The notes: generated by a model from the sequence alone, not told the origin. Positions 45,725 through 57,097 are shown, numbered from the stretch's first letter. The stretch: 64,000 bases of DNA from Magicicada septendecula (GCA_034769895.1 CM068370.1:38157031-38221030); one strand, 5' to 3'. Numbers and translations are program-made.

Positions 45725-47601
45725 TTAATTTTAAATGTAATCTTACAAGCAATATAGTCCGTCAAGGAGACGTCGGATACCGTAACAGGTAATGTGCCTA
45801 TTAGGCCGACTTGACGTGACGAAGAAGACAATGATTTAAATGTAATCTTAGAAGCAATATTGTACGTCAACGAGACGTCGGATACCGTAAGAGGTAATGT
45901 GCCTATTAGGCCGACTTGACGTGAAGAAAAGAAGACAATGATTTGAATGTAATCTTAGAAGCAATATTGTCCGTCAAGCAGACGTTGGATACCGTAACAG
46001 GTAATGTGCCTATTAGGCCGACTTGACGTGACGAAGAAGACAATGATTTAAATGTAATCTTAGAAGCAATATTGTACGTCAACGAGACGTCGGATACCGT
46101 AACAGGTAATGTGCCTATTAGGCCGACTTGACGTGAAGAAAAGAAGACAATGATTTGAATGTAATCTTAGAAGCAATATTGTCCGTCAAGGAGACGTCGG
46201 ATACCGTAACAGGTAATGTGCCTATTAAACCGACTTGACGTGACGAGGAAGACAATGATTTAAATGTAATCTTAGAAGCAATATTGTACGTCAAGGAGAC
46301 GTCGGATACCGTAACAGGTAATGTGCCTATTAGGCCGACTTGACGTGATGAAGAAGACAATGATTTAAATGTAATCTTAGAAGCAATATTGTACGTCAAC
46401 GAGACGTCGGATACCGTAACAGGTAATGTGCCTATTAGGCCGACTTGACGTGACGAAGAAGACAATGATTTAAATGTAATCTTAGAAGCAATATTGTACG
46501 TCAACGAGACGTCGGATACCGTAACAGGTAATGTGCCTATTAGGCCGACTTGACGTGAAGAAAAGAAGACAATGATTTGAATGTAATCTTAGAAGCAATA
46601 TTGTACGTCAAGGAGACGTCGGATACCGTAACAGGTAATGTGCCTATTAGGCCGACTTGACGTGAAGAAAAGAAGACAATGATTTGAATGTAATCTTAGA
46701 AGCAATATTGTACGTCAAGGAGACGTCGGATACCGTAACAGGTAATGTGCCTATTAGGCCGACTTGACGTGAAGAAAAGAAGACAATGATTTGAATGTAA
46801 TCTTAGAAGCAATATTGTCCGTCAAGGAAACGTCGGATACCGTAACAGGTAATGTGCCTATTAGGCCGACTTGACGTGACGAAGAAGACAATGATTTAAA
46901 TGTAATCTTAGAAGCAATATTGTACGTCAACGAGACGTCGGATACCGTAACAGGTAATGTGCCTATTAGGCCGACTTGACGTGAAGAAAAGAAGACAATG
47001 ATTTGAATGTAATCTTAGAAGCAATATTGTCCGTCAACGAGACGTCGGATACCGTAACAGGTAATGTGCCTATTAGGCCGACTTGACGTGACGAGGAAGA
47101 CAATGATTTAAATGTAATCTTAGAAGCAATATTGGTACGTCAACGAGACGTCGGATACCGTAACAGGTAATGTGCCTATTAGGCCGACTTGACGTGACGA
47201 AGAAGACAATGATTTAAATGTAATCTTAGAAGCAATATTGGTACGTCAACGAGACGTCGGATACCGTAACAGGTAATGTGCCTATTAGGCCGACTTGACG
47301 TGACGAAGAAGACAATGATTTAATTGTAATCTTAGAAGCAATATTGTACGTCAACGAGACGTCGGATACCGTAACAGGTAATGTGCCTATTAGGCCGACT
47401 TGACGTGACGAAGAAGACAATGATTTAAATGTAATCTTAGAAGCAATATTGTACGTCAACGAGACGTCGGATACCGTAACAGGTAATGTGCCTATTAGGC
47501 CGACTTGACGTGACGAAGAAGACAATGATTTAAATGTAATCTTAGAAGCAATATTGTACGTCAACGAGACGTCGGGTACCGTAACAGGTAATGTGCCTAG
47601 A
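45725..47601. repeat. Satellite array, about 18 units of 105-107 bp
   Basis: The anchor TGTAATCTTA starts at 45736, 45841, 45948, 46053, 46160, 46265, 46370, 46475, 46582, 46689, 46796, 46901, 47008, 47113, 47219, 47325, 47430 and 47535. Units are of two types: A (105 bp, GACGAAGAAGAC) and B (107 bp, GAAGAAAAGAAGAC), partly alternating. The minus strand is open across several units because 105 is divisible by 3 (35-residue repeat VGLIGTLPVTVSDVSLT), which I do not regard as coding. The unit's end resembles the 3' terminus of the adjacent LINE at 47.6 kb. Confidence 0.95.
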
Positions 47602-47831
47602 TATAAGAACTGAGCTCAATGTATATTCTATGGTCAGCAGAATAAGGGAAGGAGAAATAAAATGGAGGCAGGATATCGAGAGAATGGAAGATATGAGTCT
47701 ACCTAAACAAGTAATACGATACAGACCTCAGGGAAGACGGGATATAGGTAGACCAAGGAAGAGATGTCTCCAGTGCAGTCGGAACAGGCTGTAAGCCTAT
47801 ACCTTGACGTGGAGAAGAAGAAGACTCAATG
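47602..47831 (+). mobile_element. 5'-truncated LINE 3' end adjoining the satellite
   Basis: The frame encodes IRTELNVYSMVSRIREGEIK, QDIERMEDMSLPKQVIRYRP and QGRRDIGRPRKR, then a stop and CTTGACGTGGAGAAGAAG as the 3' tail. The left edge is the last satellite unit. Confidence 0.75.
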
Positions 47832-48419
47832 CGAATGTGCGCGCGCGGAGCGCCCATACAAACACATACACACACGCACCTAAGTTTGTATGTGCTGACG
47901 CTGTGTGGTACAGAATAAAAGTAGTTTGTCCGTAAAACTGACGAAAACGTTTCAATTTGAGAAAAAACAAAACAAAAAATAGATATTTTTATTCTCTTCC
48001 ATATCTAATATAAATAATATTTATCTCTTAATGAAGAACTTGAATTCAGAATTACACCTCTCTTCGTCGTGAATGCCTTAGGATACGAGAGGATCCGGTG
48101 AATAGGGTTAAGATCTTCTTCAAATCAAGGCACCTCTCGAAGAAACAAGAGGAACATGTATAGTACGTGTTCTTACGTATCGCTTCTGTATCCTTATGAA
48201 AATGTCTTCACTGAGGTAATGAAAATTTACATCGTGAATATCGGTCTAAATACATCTGAAACAAAATTGTCATGGCTATTATCACTTTAATTGCATACAA
48301 GCACATAGAATAAATAATGCTGTATGTATGTCTTGGTGCAGTCTGCTTCATTTAGGTGTCAAATTACATTAGTAACGATACGAAAGTGTCTGAACAGTGA
48401 CAAGAAACCCTAAGATAGT
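47832..48419. other. Unassigned sequence
   Basis: No gene recognised. Confidence 0.3.
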
Positions 48420-48789
48420 TTGAGAGAAAGATTGTAAGACGTGTTCATGGCCCGGTTAAAGAAGATGACGAGTGGAGAATAAGAAATAACCAGAAGACAG
48501 ATGAGCTATCGAAGCATGAGGACATTGTAAGATTCGTAAAGGCTCAACGAATACAATGGCTAGGTCACCTTGAGCGGATGGATAGTCAGCTTATGCCAGA
48601 GAAAAACCTGAGGACGAAAGCCTATAAAAGCAGAAAGAGGGGCCGACGGAGGATAAGATAGTTGGATGATGTGCTGGAAGATCTAAGAAGAATGGATGTG
48701 GGGGGTTACATTGAGATGGCAGTGGATCGAAGACACTGGAGAAAATTGGTGTTGGAAGTCAGGGCGCTCACGTTGCGCTGTAGTGCTAA
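48420..48789 (+). mobile_element. 5'-truncated LINE 3' end (group 4)
   Basis: Encodes RKIVRRVHGPVKEDDEWRIR, then VRFVKAQRIQWLGHLERMDS, GRRRIR with one stop, then LDDVLEDLRRMDVGGYIEMA and the DRRHWRKLV ending. Followed immediately by the GAA tract, which is the expanded 3' tail. Confidence 0.75.
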
Positions 48790-48899
48790 AGAAGAAGAAG
48801 AAGAAGAAGAAGAAGAAGAAGAAGAAGAAGAAGAAGAAGAAGAAGAAGAAGAAGAAGAAGAAGAAGAAGAAGAAGAAGAAGAAGAAGAAGAAGAAGAAG
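48790..48899. repeat. (GAA)n microsatellite grown from a LINE tail
   Basis: About 36 perfect GAA units directly after the LINE 3' end. Other LINE copies here have only 3-4 GAA units. Confidence 0.9.
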
Positions 48900-50451
48900 G
48901 CCGAAAGGCCTATGCATTAATAACCGAGTTAATAATCATATCATGACACTGCATATCACACTGTCGAGACAATATAAAAACGATTTTAAAACACCAATTT
49001 AGACATCATAAAGCTGATAAATAAAAATGGGAAAAACGCTAACAGAAAGTCCCAGTCATACTCAACCCCATTGCCAGTAAATAAAGATAAACCTCACACA
49101 CAACAGAAATATTTAACAGATAGAGAATAATAGTTTATATTTCTCAAGTATTATTTTACATTTTGAGAAGAAACTGCATTCGAAGATGACGGACGATACA
49201 CATGATCGTTATTTGCAAAATATAATTGGCAAATTTGTCCGGAGATACGTTGACATGTAGATTAATAACGTGATAGCGGTAGCGTGTTTCATACCATACT
49301 GACAATTCGTTTACGTTCTATACTGCGCTCCTGCGACTTGGTGATTTACCTGACATTGATTTGGAACTGGATAATAAATCTTACAGGTCTACCTGTGAAA
49401 ATGCGATCGAAATTGGACAGCGAGAAGCTTTATTGCCTGGATTGCCTTTGAAACCTGTTGGGCAATAAAATTCAACACAAATTTATAACTTGGCTTTTTT
49501 GAGTTTTTTATAGCGAGACCGTTGTGTTTTATTTGTGAAGTGCATTGTCGAAATCGTGTAAGCAAAATTTCTGCCGTGGATGGTATTGTTTGAATATTTA
49601 TGAAGTTTAATGCGGAATACAAAATAAGGTGGCATCGTTAGCGATGCTCCATCGTTTCTTCATTCCGTTCTTTCACAACAGATTCGGTCATCTTCTTGCA
49701 AGTCCTGTACGCTGTCAATTCCACATTTTGCGTGGTCAACTTTCTTCCGGAACTTCTTGTTGTGCTCCTACGGTTCAGCTGCCTTGCCACCATTTTTCAA
49801 CCCTGCACTCGTTACAATTTCTTCATTTCTCATTTTATGCAATCATCCAATGCCATCTCTCCTTCTCCACCACCAGTCCTTCTAAGAAATCTTCCGTGTT
49901 TCTGACCCAGAAGACACGGTGTATTTCGACACTATCACACAACCTACAATCTTTCTCATTATATTTCATTACTTTTCTCGTTACAAAGAGGGAGTTTCTA
50001 CCGTTTACAGCCCTACGTTATATTTCATCGTAATACACTTAATTACATTTGTCTTAAAAAATGATAATAAAGCAGAAGAATTTGCCTCGTAAAATAACTA
50101 AGATCCTTCTGGCCTCGGTGATATAGTACACTGTGGTGATCACTGTTAACTGTCGCTGTGGTGACAGATGAAACCCACGGTGAACGGATCAGGTAAAGTG
50201 GTGAACTGGTAAGATACTTGAACAACTTTAATCCGTTCCACTTACCCAGCTGACTTGTTGAGGAGGAAAGAGATGAGAGAGGAGGAGAGAGGGCTGAAAA
50301 GACGTATATCAGAAATCGAACAGAAAATGGACGTGGAGGAAGGAATGCGGGACATTAATTAACGAATTACGTATTACGTCAGTGTAGACTACCGCAGTAT
50401 ACGTCACAATACTGGGGTTATTTGACGCATAACTGCCAAACTGTTCTCTGT
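48900..50451. other. Unassigned sequence
   Basis: Open plus-strand frames at 49629-50033 (134 codons) and minus-strand frames nearby have no recognisable domain and ordinary composition; I do not call a gene. Confidence 0.3.
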
Positions 50452-50490
50452 CACTGAAGATGGTCTTCGGTGGTGCGGCCGAAACGTTTG
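50452..50490 (+). ncRNA. Hammerhead-like ribozyme motif
   Basis: CTGAAGA (50454-50460), U, stem II GGUC/GGCC (one U.G), GAA, stem III AC/GU, U17; stem I CA/UG. Followed after about 16 bp by the terminal box CCACGGCGTAACAGCCCGG. Confidence 0.65.
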
Positions 50491-50505
50491 TCGTTAGCAA
50501 ATTTC

Positions 50506-50526
50506 GACCACGGCGTAACAGCCCGG
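50506..50526 (+). repeat. Conserved terminal box downstream of a hammerhead motif
   Basis: CCACGGCGTAACAGCCCGG, also found (with 1-3 changes) at 52259-52279 (minus), 52472-52492 (plus) and 61981-62002 (minus). Confidence 0.6.
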
Positions 50527-50544
50527 CTGTAGCTGATTTGAACA

Positions 50545-50930
50545 AAGGTGTATTATTGAAGTTGCATAAGTTGGATAAGTTGTATAAGTTCAACCTTATG
50601 TGTTGGACCATTAGGCGAACACTTAAGTCAGCAACTAAAGGAACAAGCCTAAAATTCTACAAGCTGATGCCTCTTCACACCTGAATATTATGGTTATACT
50701 CGACAGGATCGCCCAGTATCGGCTGAATTGGTGGGAACATCTTTGCCGAATGGATGACCGCTGCATCCCCAAACAACTCTGGAACTATAAGCCGAGGGGA
50801 CTGAGAGGTGTGCGTCGTCCGAGGAAGCGCTGGAGCGTTGGAGCTCTAATCTTTGCTTATTTTAGACCGGAACAAACCATCCTTGGTTTAATCCGTGATG
50901 ATGATGATGATGATGATGATGATGTGTATT
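50545..50930 (+). mobile_element. LINE C-terminal fragment (group 2)
   Basis: Encodes KFNLMCWTIRRTLKSATKGT, SLKFYKLM, then in other frames ILDRIAQYRLNWWEHLCRMD, DRCIPKQLWNYKPRG and a GATGATGAT tail at about 50898. Frameshifted. Confidence 0.7.
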
Positions 50931-51845
50931 GTTGAAAGGAGACCAAGCAAGAGCGAACCAATAATAATGCTAATACATTTGTAAAAATGAATCCTTTTCT
51001 TTCATCACTATACTAAAAATTAAAAAATAAAAACTTTTTCAGAAAATTCTAGTCGATTTGTATTCTGTTTCCCTTTCTCTGTACCTGTCTCAGTGTGTGT
51101 ATAAATTACATATGTTTGCACCAAAACGAGCGATATCAAGTACGAGGCGGTTATTCAATGTAGGCCTACATCGTTGAAGCGACAGGACAAGTTACGCAGT
51201 AAAGTTTGAGCAACGTGTCAACCCTCTAACACTCTGATCTGTAAGTGATTGTTACAAGGTAACAACTAACAAACCGAGTCGTTTGATTCCACTGTTACTG
51301 CTCGTTGTTGTAGTAAACGACAAAAGGTTTGCTTCGATTCATTATTATGGCGTTAATTTCAATAAAACTCGTGTTTTCCACACACCACCTGTCGTCGTGG
51401 TACACCTTTCCATTTCCACCTATTCGTCAAGGCCGTTATAGATTGTATATCAACACCTGTAAGGTCGTGTAAAGACCTTGCTAATCGCGGCTCCCGCTGG
51501 CAGTTCTTTCGAACCTCGTTCCCAGTGTCTGCCACCGCTTCTGTGCAGGTATCGGTTCGCGTTTAATAATTGTACTTTCTCGCGAACATCACGTAGTGTT
51601 TATGCTATAATTCGCGTTGTCTTAAACGGTTTTGTCAAATACAAAACCGAAACTTAAAACCGAATTTGACGATGTCTACATTCTGGTTGATACACAAGAT
51701 GTTTGTACAAGAAAGCACAAGACGGAACAAGTAAATGCGTACCGTAAGTCATTTAGGGAAGACGACACCAACGACAAACACGACGACGATGACGACAACA
51801 TCTGCTTACTTGCAGTTGATTAAGTCTTGTATTGTTATAGTCATA
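50931..51845. other. Unassigned sequence
   Basis: One TAGGCCTA near 51163. Plus frame 51632-51823 (63 codons, acidic C-terminus) is not recognised. Confidence 0.3.
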
Positions 51846-52243
51846 TTAAGGTGATGGCTCTTCCCACACTTCTTTATGGGTCTGAGAATTGGACTTTAAC
51901 GAAAGGCCAGGCCTGTCGCATTCAAACGGTTGAAATGGGAATTCTCAGGCACGTGGCAGGGTATACTATCCATGATCATTGAAGAAACACTGATAGGCAT
52001 TCGGAAGGAACTGAATATTACAAGTATACTCGGCAGGATCGCCTAGTATCGGCTGAATTAGTGGGAATATCTTTGCCGAATGGATGACTGCCGCATTCCC
52101 AAATAACTACGGAACTATAAGCCTAGGGGACGGAGAGGTGTGGGACGTCCGAGGAAGCGCTGGAGTGACCAGCTCTAATGTTTGCCTATTTGAGACCGGA
52201 AGAAACCATCCTTGGTTTAATCCGTGAAGATGATGATGATTAT
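51846..52243 (+). mobile_element. 5'-truncated LINE 3' end (group 2)
   Basis: Encodes VMALPTLLYGSENWTLTKGQ, ACRIQTVEMGILRHVAGYTI, then broken frames through the WEHLCRMD-like region and a GATGATGATGATT tail. A hammerhead palindrome is inserted immediately after the tail. Confidence 0.7.
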
Positions 52244-52251
52244 TGAATTCA

Positions 52252-52499
52252 TTAAAAACCGAGCTGTTAGGCCGTGGTCGGGTGCTATTTACCAGCGACG
52301 TCATCGGCTACCTTTCAACCCCATCCTCGTGGATCTTCTTCAGGCCGCAAAGCGACAGAGTGTTACACAAACATGTACGGCGGACACCCGACAACTTTTT
52401 ACCCGAGTTGGTCTTACCCGGTAAAAGTTACCCGGGTGGGATTGAAACGTAGCCGCCAGTAAATAGCAACCGACCGCGGCCTAACAGCCCGGTTTGTAA
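52252..52499. mobile_element. Palindromic hammerhead unit next to a LINE tail
   Basis: Inverted arms of about 70 bp, each starting with the terminal box CGG-CTGTTAGGCCG-GGTC. The 9-bp string TGAATTCAT is repeated at both edges (52243-52251 and 52500-52508), but it contains the palindrome GAATTC, so the duplication is suggestive only. One hammerhead-like motif lies on the minus strand. Confidence 0.6.
52304..52348 (-). ncRNA. Hammerhead-like ribozyme motif (weaker)
   Basis: Minus strand: stem I CGGC/GCCG (4 bp), CTGAAGA (52343-52337), a stem II of uncertain register (AGAUCC/GGGGUU or AUCC/GGAU), GAAA. Stem III is AG/GU with one mismatch; the opposite arm keeps GAAACGTAGCC. Confidence 0.45.
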
Positions 52500-52506
52500 T
52501 GAATTC

Positions 52507-52800
52507 ATACTATAATGATAATTATATCATATTCATATAATAATATATATATATATATTAATTATATAATAATATCATATTCATATAATAATATATAATA
52601 TAATATATAATAATATATCATAATTATATAATTATATCATATTTATATAATAATATATATCATAATTATATAATATCATATTCATATAATAATATATAAT
52701 ATAATATATATCATAATTATATAATATCATATTCATATAATAATATATAATATAATATATATCATAATTATATAATAATATCATATTCATATAATGAATA
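52507..52800. repeat. AT-rich minisatellite
   Basis: Repeats of TCATATTCATATAATAATAT and ATATCATAATTATATAATA with irregular period of about 45-65 bp, 4-5 copies. Confidence 0.85.
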
Positions 52801-53427
52801 ATATTGATACCGGCCGTGTGAGCTTACGATACAAATTACGTCTTCTATTATCTACGTTTTTTTTTTTTTAAATATGCCTCCCCGGTCTTCATCCGTTAGT
52901 GGGTTTAATCTGCCCAATCAAACGGAATACGTACAGATCTTCTGTTATTGCTTCAAGTTTTATTGTGGCTCTTCGGTTTTATCCTTAACACCTGGTGAGG
53001 TATTTTATATTTTCGGCTGGAAACCTTATTCTTCCTTGTACGTGTGTTGCAACACAAGTTTCGCTGTCAAGCAAAATTGGGTGCTCCCAGTGACTTATAA
53101 AATTTGTAGATTGTTTCTTTATTGTTTTACTTTCAACAAGATATTCTGATTAATTTCATGTAACATTTAATACGCATATTATTTAACTTTATACTTTTTA
53201 AATCAAATAATATAAATTTAAAAAAATACTGCTACGTGTTTTTGAGAAAATATTCTGTTAGGAGCCAAACAGGGTATCAACAAACAAAAGCTAAATTTCG
53301 CTTTGCAGTCGAGTGAGTTACTTTTATACATTACGTCTTCTTAATCATATTTTATATGACTTTCAGTATATGTCCATAGATAAATGCATGCAAACGGATA
53401 CCCTCATCCTCATGATAATTCTAAGGA
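52801..53427. other. Unassigned AT-rich sequence
   Basis: A plus-strand frame at 52874-53149 (91 codons) is cysteine- and aromatic-rich but not recognised. Confidence 0.3.
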
Positions 53428-53482
53428 TAATTATTTATTTATGCTACACTCACTTGTTGCACACACCACTAGTCACTGTGAC

Positions 53483-53526
53483 ACCGATTAGCGCTTTCAA
53501 ACGTACTCGTTCATCATCAGATCGTA
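53483..53526 (-). ncRNA. Hammerhead-like ribozyme motif (left arm)
   Basis: Minus strand: stem I CGAU/AUCG, CTGATGA, U, stem II GAACG/CGUUU with AGUA loop, GAA, stem III AGC/GCU, A17. Stem II differs at several positions from the 29-kb motif but remains paired. Confidence 0.78.
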
Positions 53527-53570
53527 ATGATGAACGGGTAAGTTCGAAAGCGCTAATCGGTGTCACAGTG
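53523..53570 (+). ncRNA. Hammerhead-like motif, decayed (right arm)
   Basis: The CUG of the core is lost (GTAATGATGAACG); stem II GAAC/GUUC and GAAAGCGCTAATCGG are retained. Confidence 0.5.
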
Positions 53571-53989
53571 ACTAGTGGTGTGTGCAACAAGTGAGTTTAG
53601 CATAAATTTATTTAACCACTAATAAATTTTGTAGTTTAATTATTTATTTAGTTTAATTTAATTTATTGCTTAGTAATAAAACTTTGAATGTTATTAAAGA
53701 ATCCATATTTTATCTAGATTTTTATCATATTTCAAGAAAATTCAAAAACAAAACTATTTAAATAATATATTCCTTGTGTATATTAAAGTTAATACTAACT
53801 TTAACATACTAGTTTGTTTTTTGTATCGGCTATCTATGGACCACATGCCAATTTCAGTTCTTTATTTATTCTTTGTTCTTTTCCTTTTCTCCAATATTCT
53901 TCCATCTTTTCACTGTGTCTCTTCTTCCTGTCTTCAGTCCACTTTGAACCGTGCAAGTCTAAGAAATTGCAAACTGTTTAATGTTTGAG

Positions 53990-54608
53990 ACATATCTCGT
54001 GTAAGCACAGAATTACTGACTTGGCGCAACCGCATTTGGATGAAGAGAAAACAACTGGACACCAGGTTTCGCAAGCATTATTGGCTCCTGGGCAGAGAAT
54101 CATTAGTGTCAATGCGAAACAAGCTGTTGGTGTACAACACTGTCTTCAAGCCTGTGTGGACATGCGGCTTACAGCTTTCGGGAACTGCATCTAAATCCAA
54201 TATCGCCATAATGGAAAGTTTTCAGACCAAGGTGCTGCGTGCCTTTGGCCAACGCACCGTGGTCCATCAGCAACAAAGACATCTATAGTGACCTGGACCT
54301 GCCCTCAGTCAGTGAAACCATTGCGATGTTCAGCGAAAGATATGTGAAACGGCTTGAAGAGCACACGAATCCTTTAGCCATAAATCTCCTTGACAACGGC
54401 GTACAGACAAGACGTTTAAAGTTAACATTTCCTCTGGACTTATTTAGACCTTAATACTCTAAATATATTTTACATAATATGTTACTTTTAAATACTCATA
54501 CAGAGAACTAGTCAATGAACTAATTCTCTTCATGCCATGTATTCTGTGAACAATTATGCTTATTGTTTTGTATTAACACATTGCATAAATAAACGTAAAA
54601 AAAATTTA
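53990..54608 (+). mobile_element. 5'-truncated Jockey-type LINE 3' end
   Basis: Frames encode RKQLDTRFRKHYWLLGRESL, LLVYNTVFKPVWTCGLQLSG, TASKSNIAIMESFQTKVLRA, then NKDIYSDLDLPSVSETIAMF and ERYVKRLEEHTNPLAINLLD. This is the Jockey ORF2 C-terminus. Ends with AATAAACGTAAAAAAAA, a polyadenylation-like tail. Two frameshifts. Confidence 0.75.
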
Positions 54609-55844
54609 AGCACAGAAACGCTATGATTGTATAATGTGAAGTGGTTTATGAAGAAAACGGACTGCAAATGTGTGTGTGTTTATATGCCGTTTACAATTAT
54701 AATACAGGCATACTTAATATTTTTCAATGTTTACATGTGTATATACATACTTGTATAAACAGTGAGTACTTCTGTGTTACAGGTAAGACAGAGCGACACG
54801 ACGCGCAGAGTGTAACCGTACGTCATAAAGCTGACTTCTCTGTAACCACCAACATGTACCCAGGTAGTTTATTGCATTATTTTTACCGCTAACGATTCCC
54901 CTATTAATGTTCGTCGTAATTAACATGTTGTTGACGTCGTTTACGCTTACTACGATACCAAGGAAAACGTGTTCAGTTAAAAAGTATCAAAAGCCTGTCT
55001 GCGGACACCGTAATTGGGTATATAAAACACGTACACACATTAATTACGAAAGTGTGTAAAGTTCAAGTAGGTACTAACTGTTCAACAAGAACTCTGCAGG
55101 TATGAAAATTAATTCGTAAGCGTAAACGTCTGCTTAATAAAACAGATTGCTCAGTGAAGTGGATCTGTACATTGGAACATTATTATTTATTCCGGCCGTA
55201 CAATGTTTACACATTTTCTGGATCTTTTTGAACGTTTACGGAGAAACTTGCTCTGATGACCATAATTATTTCCGGTTAAATACATGTCGAAGGTTGACGG
55301 TACCTAATAACGGATGGCATTTACTAAAATTAGTAAGTATTACAGATACAACCAACTCTGAATGAACAATTCGAGGTTTAAATACGAGTTATAGTCATAT
55401 TTGTAAACAGTATTGTGGAACGATAAAATTTACAAGAAAAACTATAACTGTTTAATAGCAATGGAAATGGAGTACTGAAAAGATCGGCTGCAACTTGAAG
55501 AATAGAATGCCAGAAACAACAGTCCAACTTATATAAAATGATCACTGTCACAATGTTAGTCCAAAGATGGCAAAAAAAGTCTGGAAAAGGTTACTCGAAA
55601 AAAAAGTATGAGAAGACATTCGAGGAGGACCAGAAACATTGGAGTCCAAGAAGTAAAAACGACTTCAAGAAAATGATTGGTACGACCGACCAATATGACA
55701 TTAGACAAGCTGCAGAATGCTCGCAAGAAAGGAACGAAGGAGGGAGGTGCAACGAAAATTTATCGAATGATTACAGACTTCTACTTGTTCTGGAGTGTCG
55801 ATAATCAATGGAAAATGTCTATTTTCGAGTGAGTGGAACGAAGG
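54609..55844. other. Mostly unassigned; short LINE 3' terminus at about 55180-55230
   Basis: TTATTCCGGCCGTACAATG at about 55190 is the minus-strand 3' terminus of a group 5 LINE. A plus-strand frame at 55538-55804 (88 codons, Lys/Arg-rich) is not recognised. Confidence 0.4.
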
Positions 55845-55849
55845 GTATA

Positions 55850-55903
55850 TTTATGGAGGGACCCTTCCCCCCCCCCCCAGAGGGCCGAAAAAGTTGACGA
55901 AAT
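55850..55903. mobile_element. Fragment of the hAT-type MITE
   Basis: GGGTATATTTATGGAGGGACC and CCAGAGGGCCGAAAAAGTTG match the left end of the 20.5-kb copy. It is cut off by the LINE tail at 55905. Confidence 0.5.
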
Positions 55904-55904
55904 T

Positions 55905-56439
55905 GTTATTATTATTATTCCGGCTGTACAATGTTTACACATTTTCCGGAGCCAAAGATTACAGAAGTGATTGAATTCTTATCTTCCACTGCTGCTTGTC
56001 CATCCAAATATCTTCTTCAATTTTTCGTTCCCTCAATATAGTCTAAATTTCTTCTATCCAGGTGATAGGTGGTCTCCACTTTTTCTTCTTTCTGGTGGGG
56101 TCCATTCCATAACTCTGCTTGGCAATCTTTCCTGTGCCATTCTTTTCCATACCATTGTAATTTTTTTGTTTGGATAAAATCAACAATTGAATTTTTCACA
56201 TTCGCTCAGTACTTAGAGACTTCATTTCTAAGTTTCTCAAGTCTGGATACTCTTGCAGAACGTCTCCAAAAGTCCATCTCTGCTCTCATTAATGTTGTTC
56301 TTGTGTGTTTATTAGTAGTCCAAACTTCTGAGCCGTAAGACTTGATACTTCTAACAACGGTTTTAAATATTTTGGTTTTAGTTTCTGCTGTAATTTGCTT
56401 ATCCCACAGGATTCTATTTAATATAGTGCGACAGTACAA
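55905..56439 (-). mobile_element. 5'-truncated LINE 3' end (group 5)
   Basis: Minus strand encodes ILNRILWDKQITAETKTKIF, VVRSIKSYGSEVWTTNKHTR, MRAEMDFWRRSARVSRLEKL, then after a frame change MKNSIVDFIQTKKLQWYG. Its 3' terminus (TTATTATTATTCCGGCTGTA on the plus strand) matches the copy at 18.7 kb. Confidence 0.78.
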
Positions 56440-57045
56440 TCATATGCTGTACTGTGCATGTAATAGACTACATAAAATATTTAAATTAAATTAATAAATA
56501 TGTAATAAATAAGCAGGTCTGAGATTAAAAGCTGAGTTGATGTTAAAAATACTCCATGTAGAGACACAGGAATCAACAGGCACGACCACGCGATTGTCGC
56601 TGAGAGCGTGTACAGTAGTAAATAATGTGTGTGCGTGAGACCAGTTCAAGCCTGAAAGTTTGCAATCTCACCCCAAATAGATGTTAAATTATAGTTTTTA
56701 TTTAATTATAAGAAAACCATAAATTGTAGGAGAATTGCAAAGACTTCTAAATATGTATAAAATTAAGACACATGTGCAGTGCGAATTCGGAGTGAATAGG
56801 ACGTGCAGTGAGAATTCAGTGCGATTTTAAGAGCGTATTAACTACACGAATTATGCGATTACGATGGTAATTACACTGAACATGTGTAATTAAATCAGAC
56901 ACCGTTAGAGCACCTTGTAATCCACATTAGACATTGCAATCGTCAGAAATGTGCGAAAGTATGAAATTGGACGATAGTGGGGGAACTGACGCCACCGAGC
57001 AATTCCTGACATGCTGAATTCTGTCCTGACAAGTGCAGTATGATG
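56440..57045. other. Unassigned sequence
   Basis: No gene recognised. Confidence 0.3.
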
Positions 57046-57049
57046 CTCG

Positions 57050-57097
57050 CATATAAATAAGGGCACGAATGAAGCCAAATTACTCTCAATCAGTCTT
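57050..57097 (+). promoter_or_regulatory. Possible Pol II core promoter (TATA plus initiator)
   Basis: TATAAATAAGGG at 57052 is followed by CTCAATCAGTC about 30-40 bp downstream, an arthropod-like initiator (TCAGT). No ORF follows, so it could belong to a solo LTR or other element, or be chance. Confidence 0.3.

Larger units (their letters stand above)
53442..53636. mobile_element. Palindromic hammerhead pair with 14-bp target duplication
   Basis: Near-perfect inverted arms (ACTCACTTGTTGCACACACC... inverse on the right) meeting at about 53522, bounded by exact 14-bp repeats TAATTATTTATTTA (53428-53441 and 53637-53650). The flanking repeat is AT-rich, which lowers its weight. No ORF. Confidence 0.7.

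Noticed and set aside
46118-47564. Repetitive 35-residue proteins on the minus strand of the satellite
   Set aside because: Openness follows from unit length 105 bp; B units of 107 bp and single-base insertions break the frame, and units are clearly non-coding tandem repeats.
45725-47601. CRISPR-like regular array
   Set aside because: Whole units are near-identical with no unique spacers, and the context is eukaryotic.
48662-48946. Poly-Glu or poly-Lys protein
   Set aside because: Translation of a LINE C-terminus running into its GAA tail.
49629-50033. 134-codon plus-strand frame
   Set aside because: No recognisable domain, no codon-use contrast and no supporting signals; treated as chance.
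52874-53149. Cysteine- and aromatic-rich 91-codon frame, possible small secreted protein
   Set aside because: No clear signal peptide, no regular cysteine spacing and no promoter; AT-rich context produces such residues.
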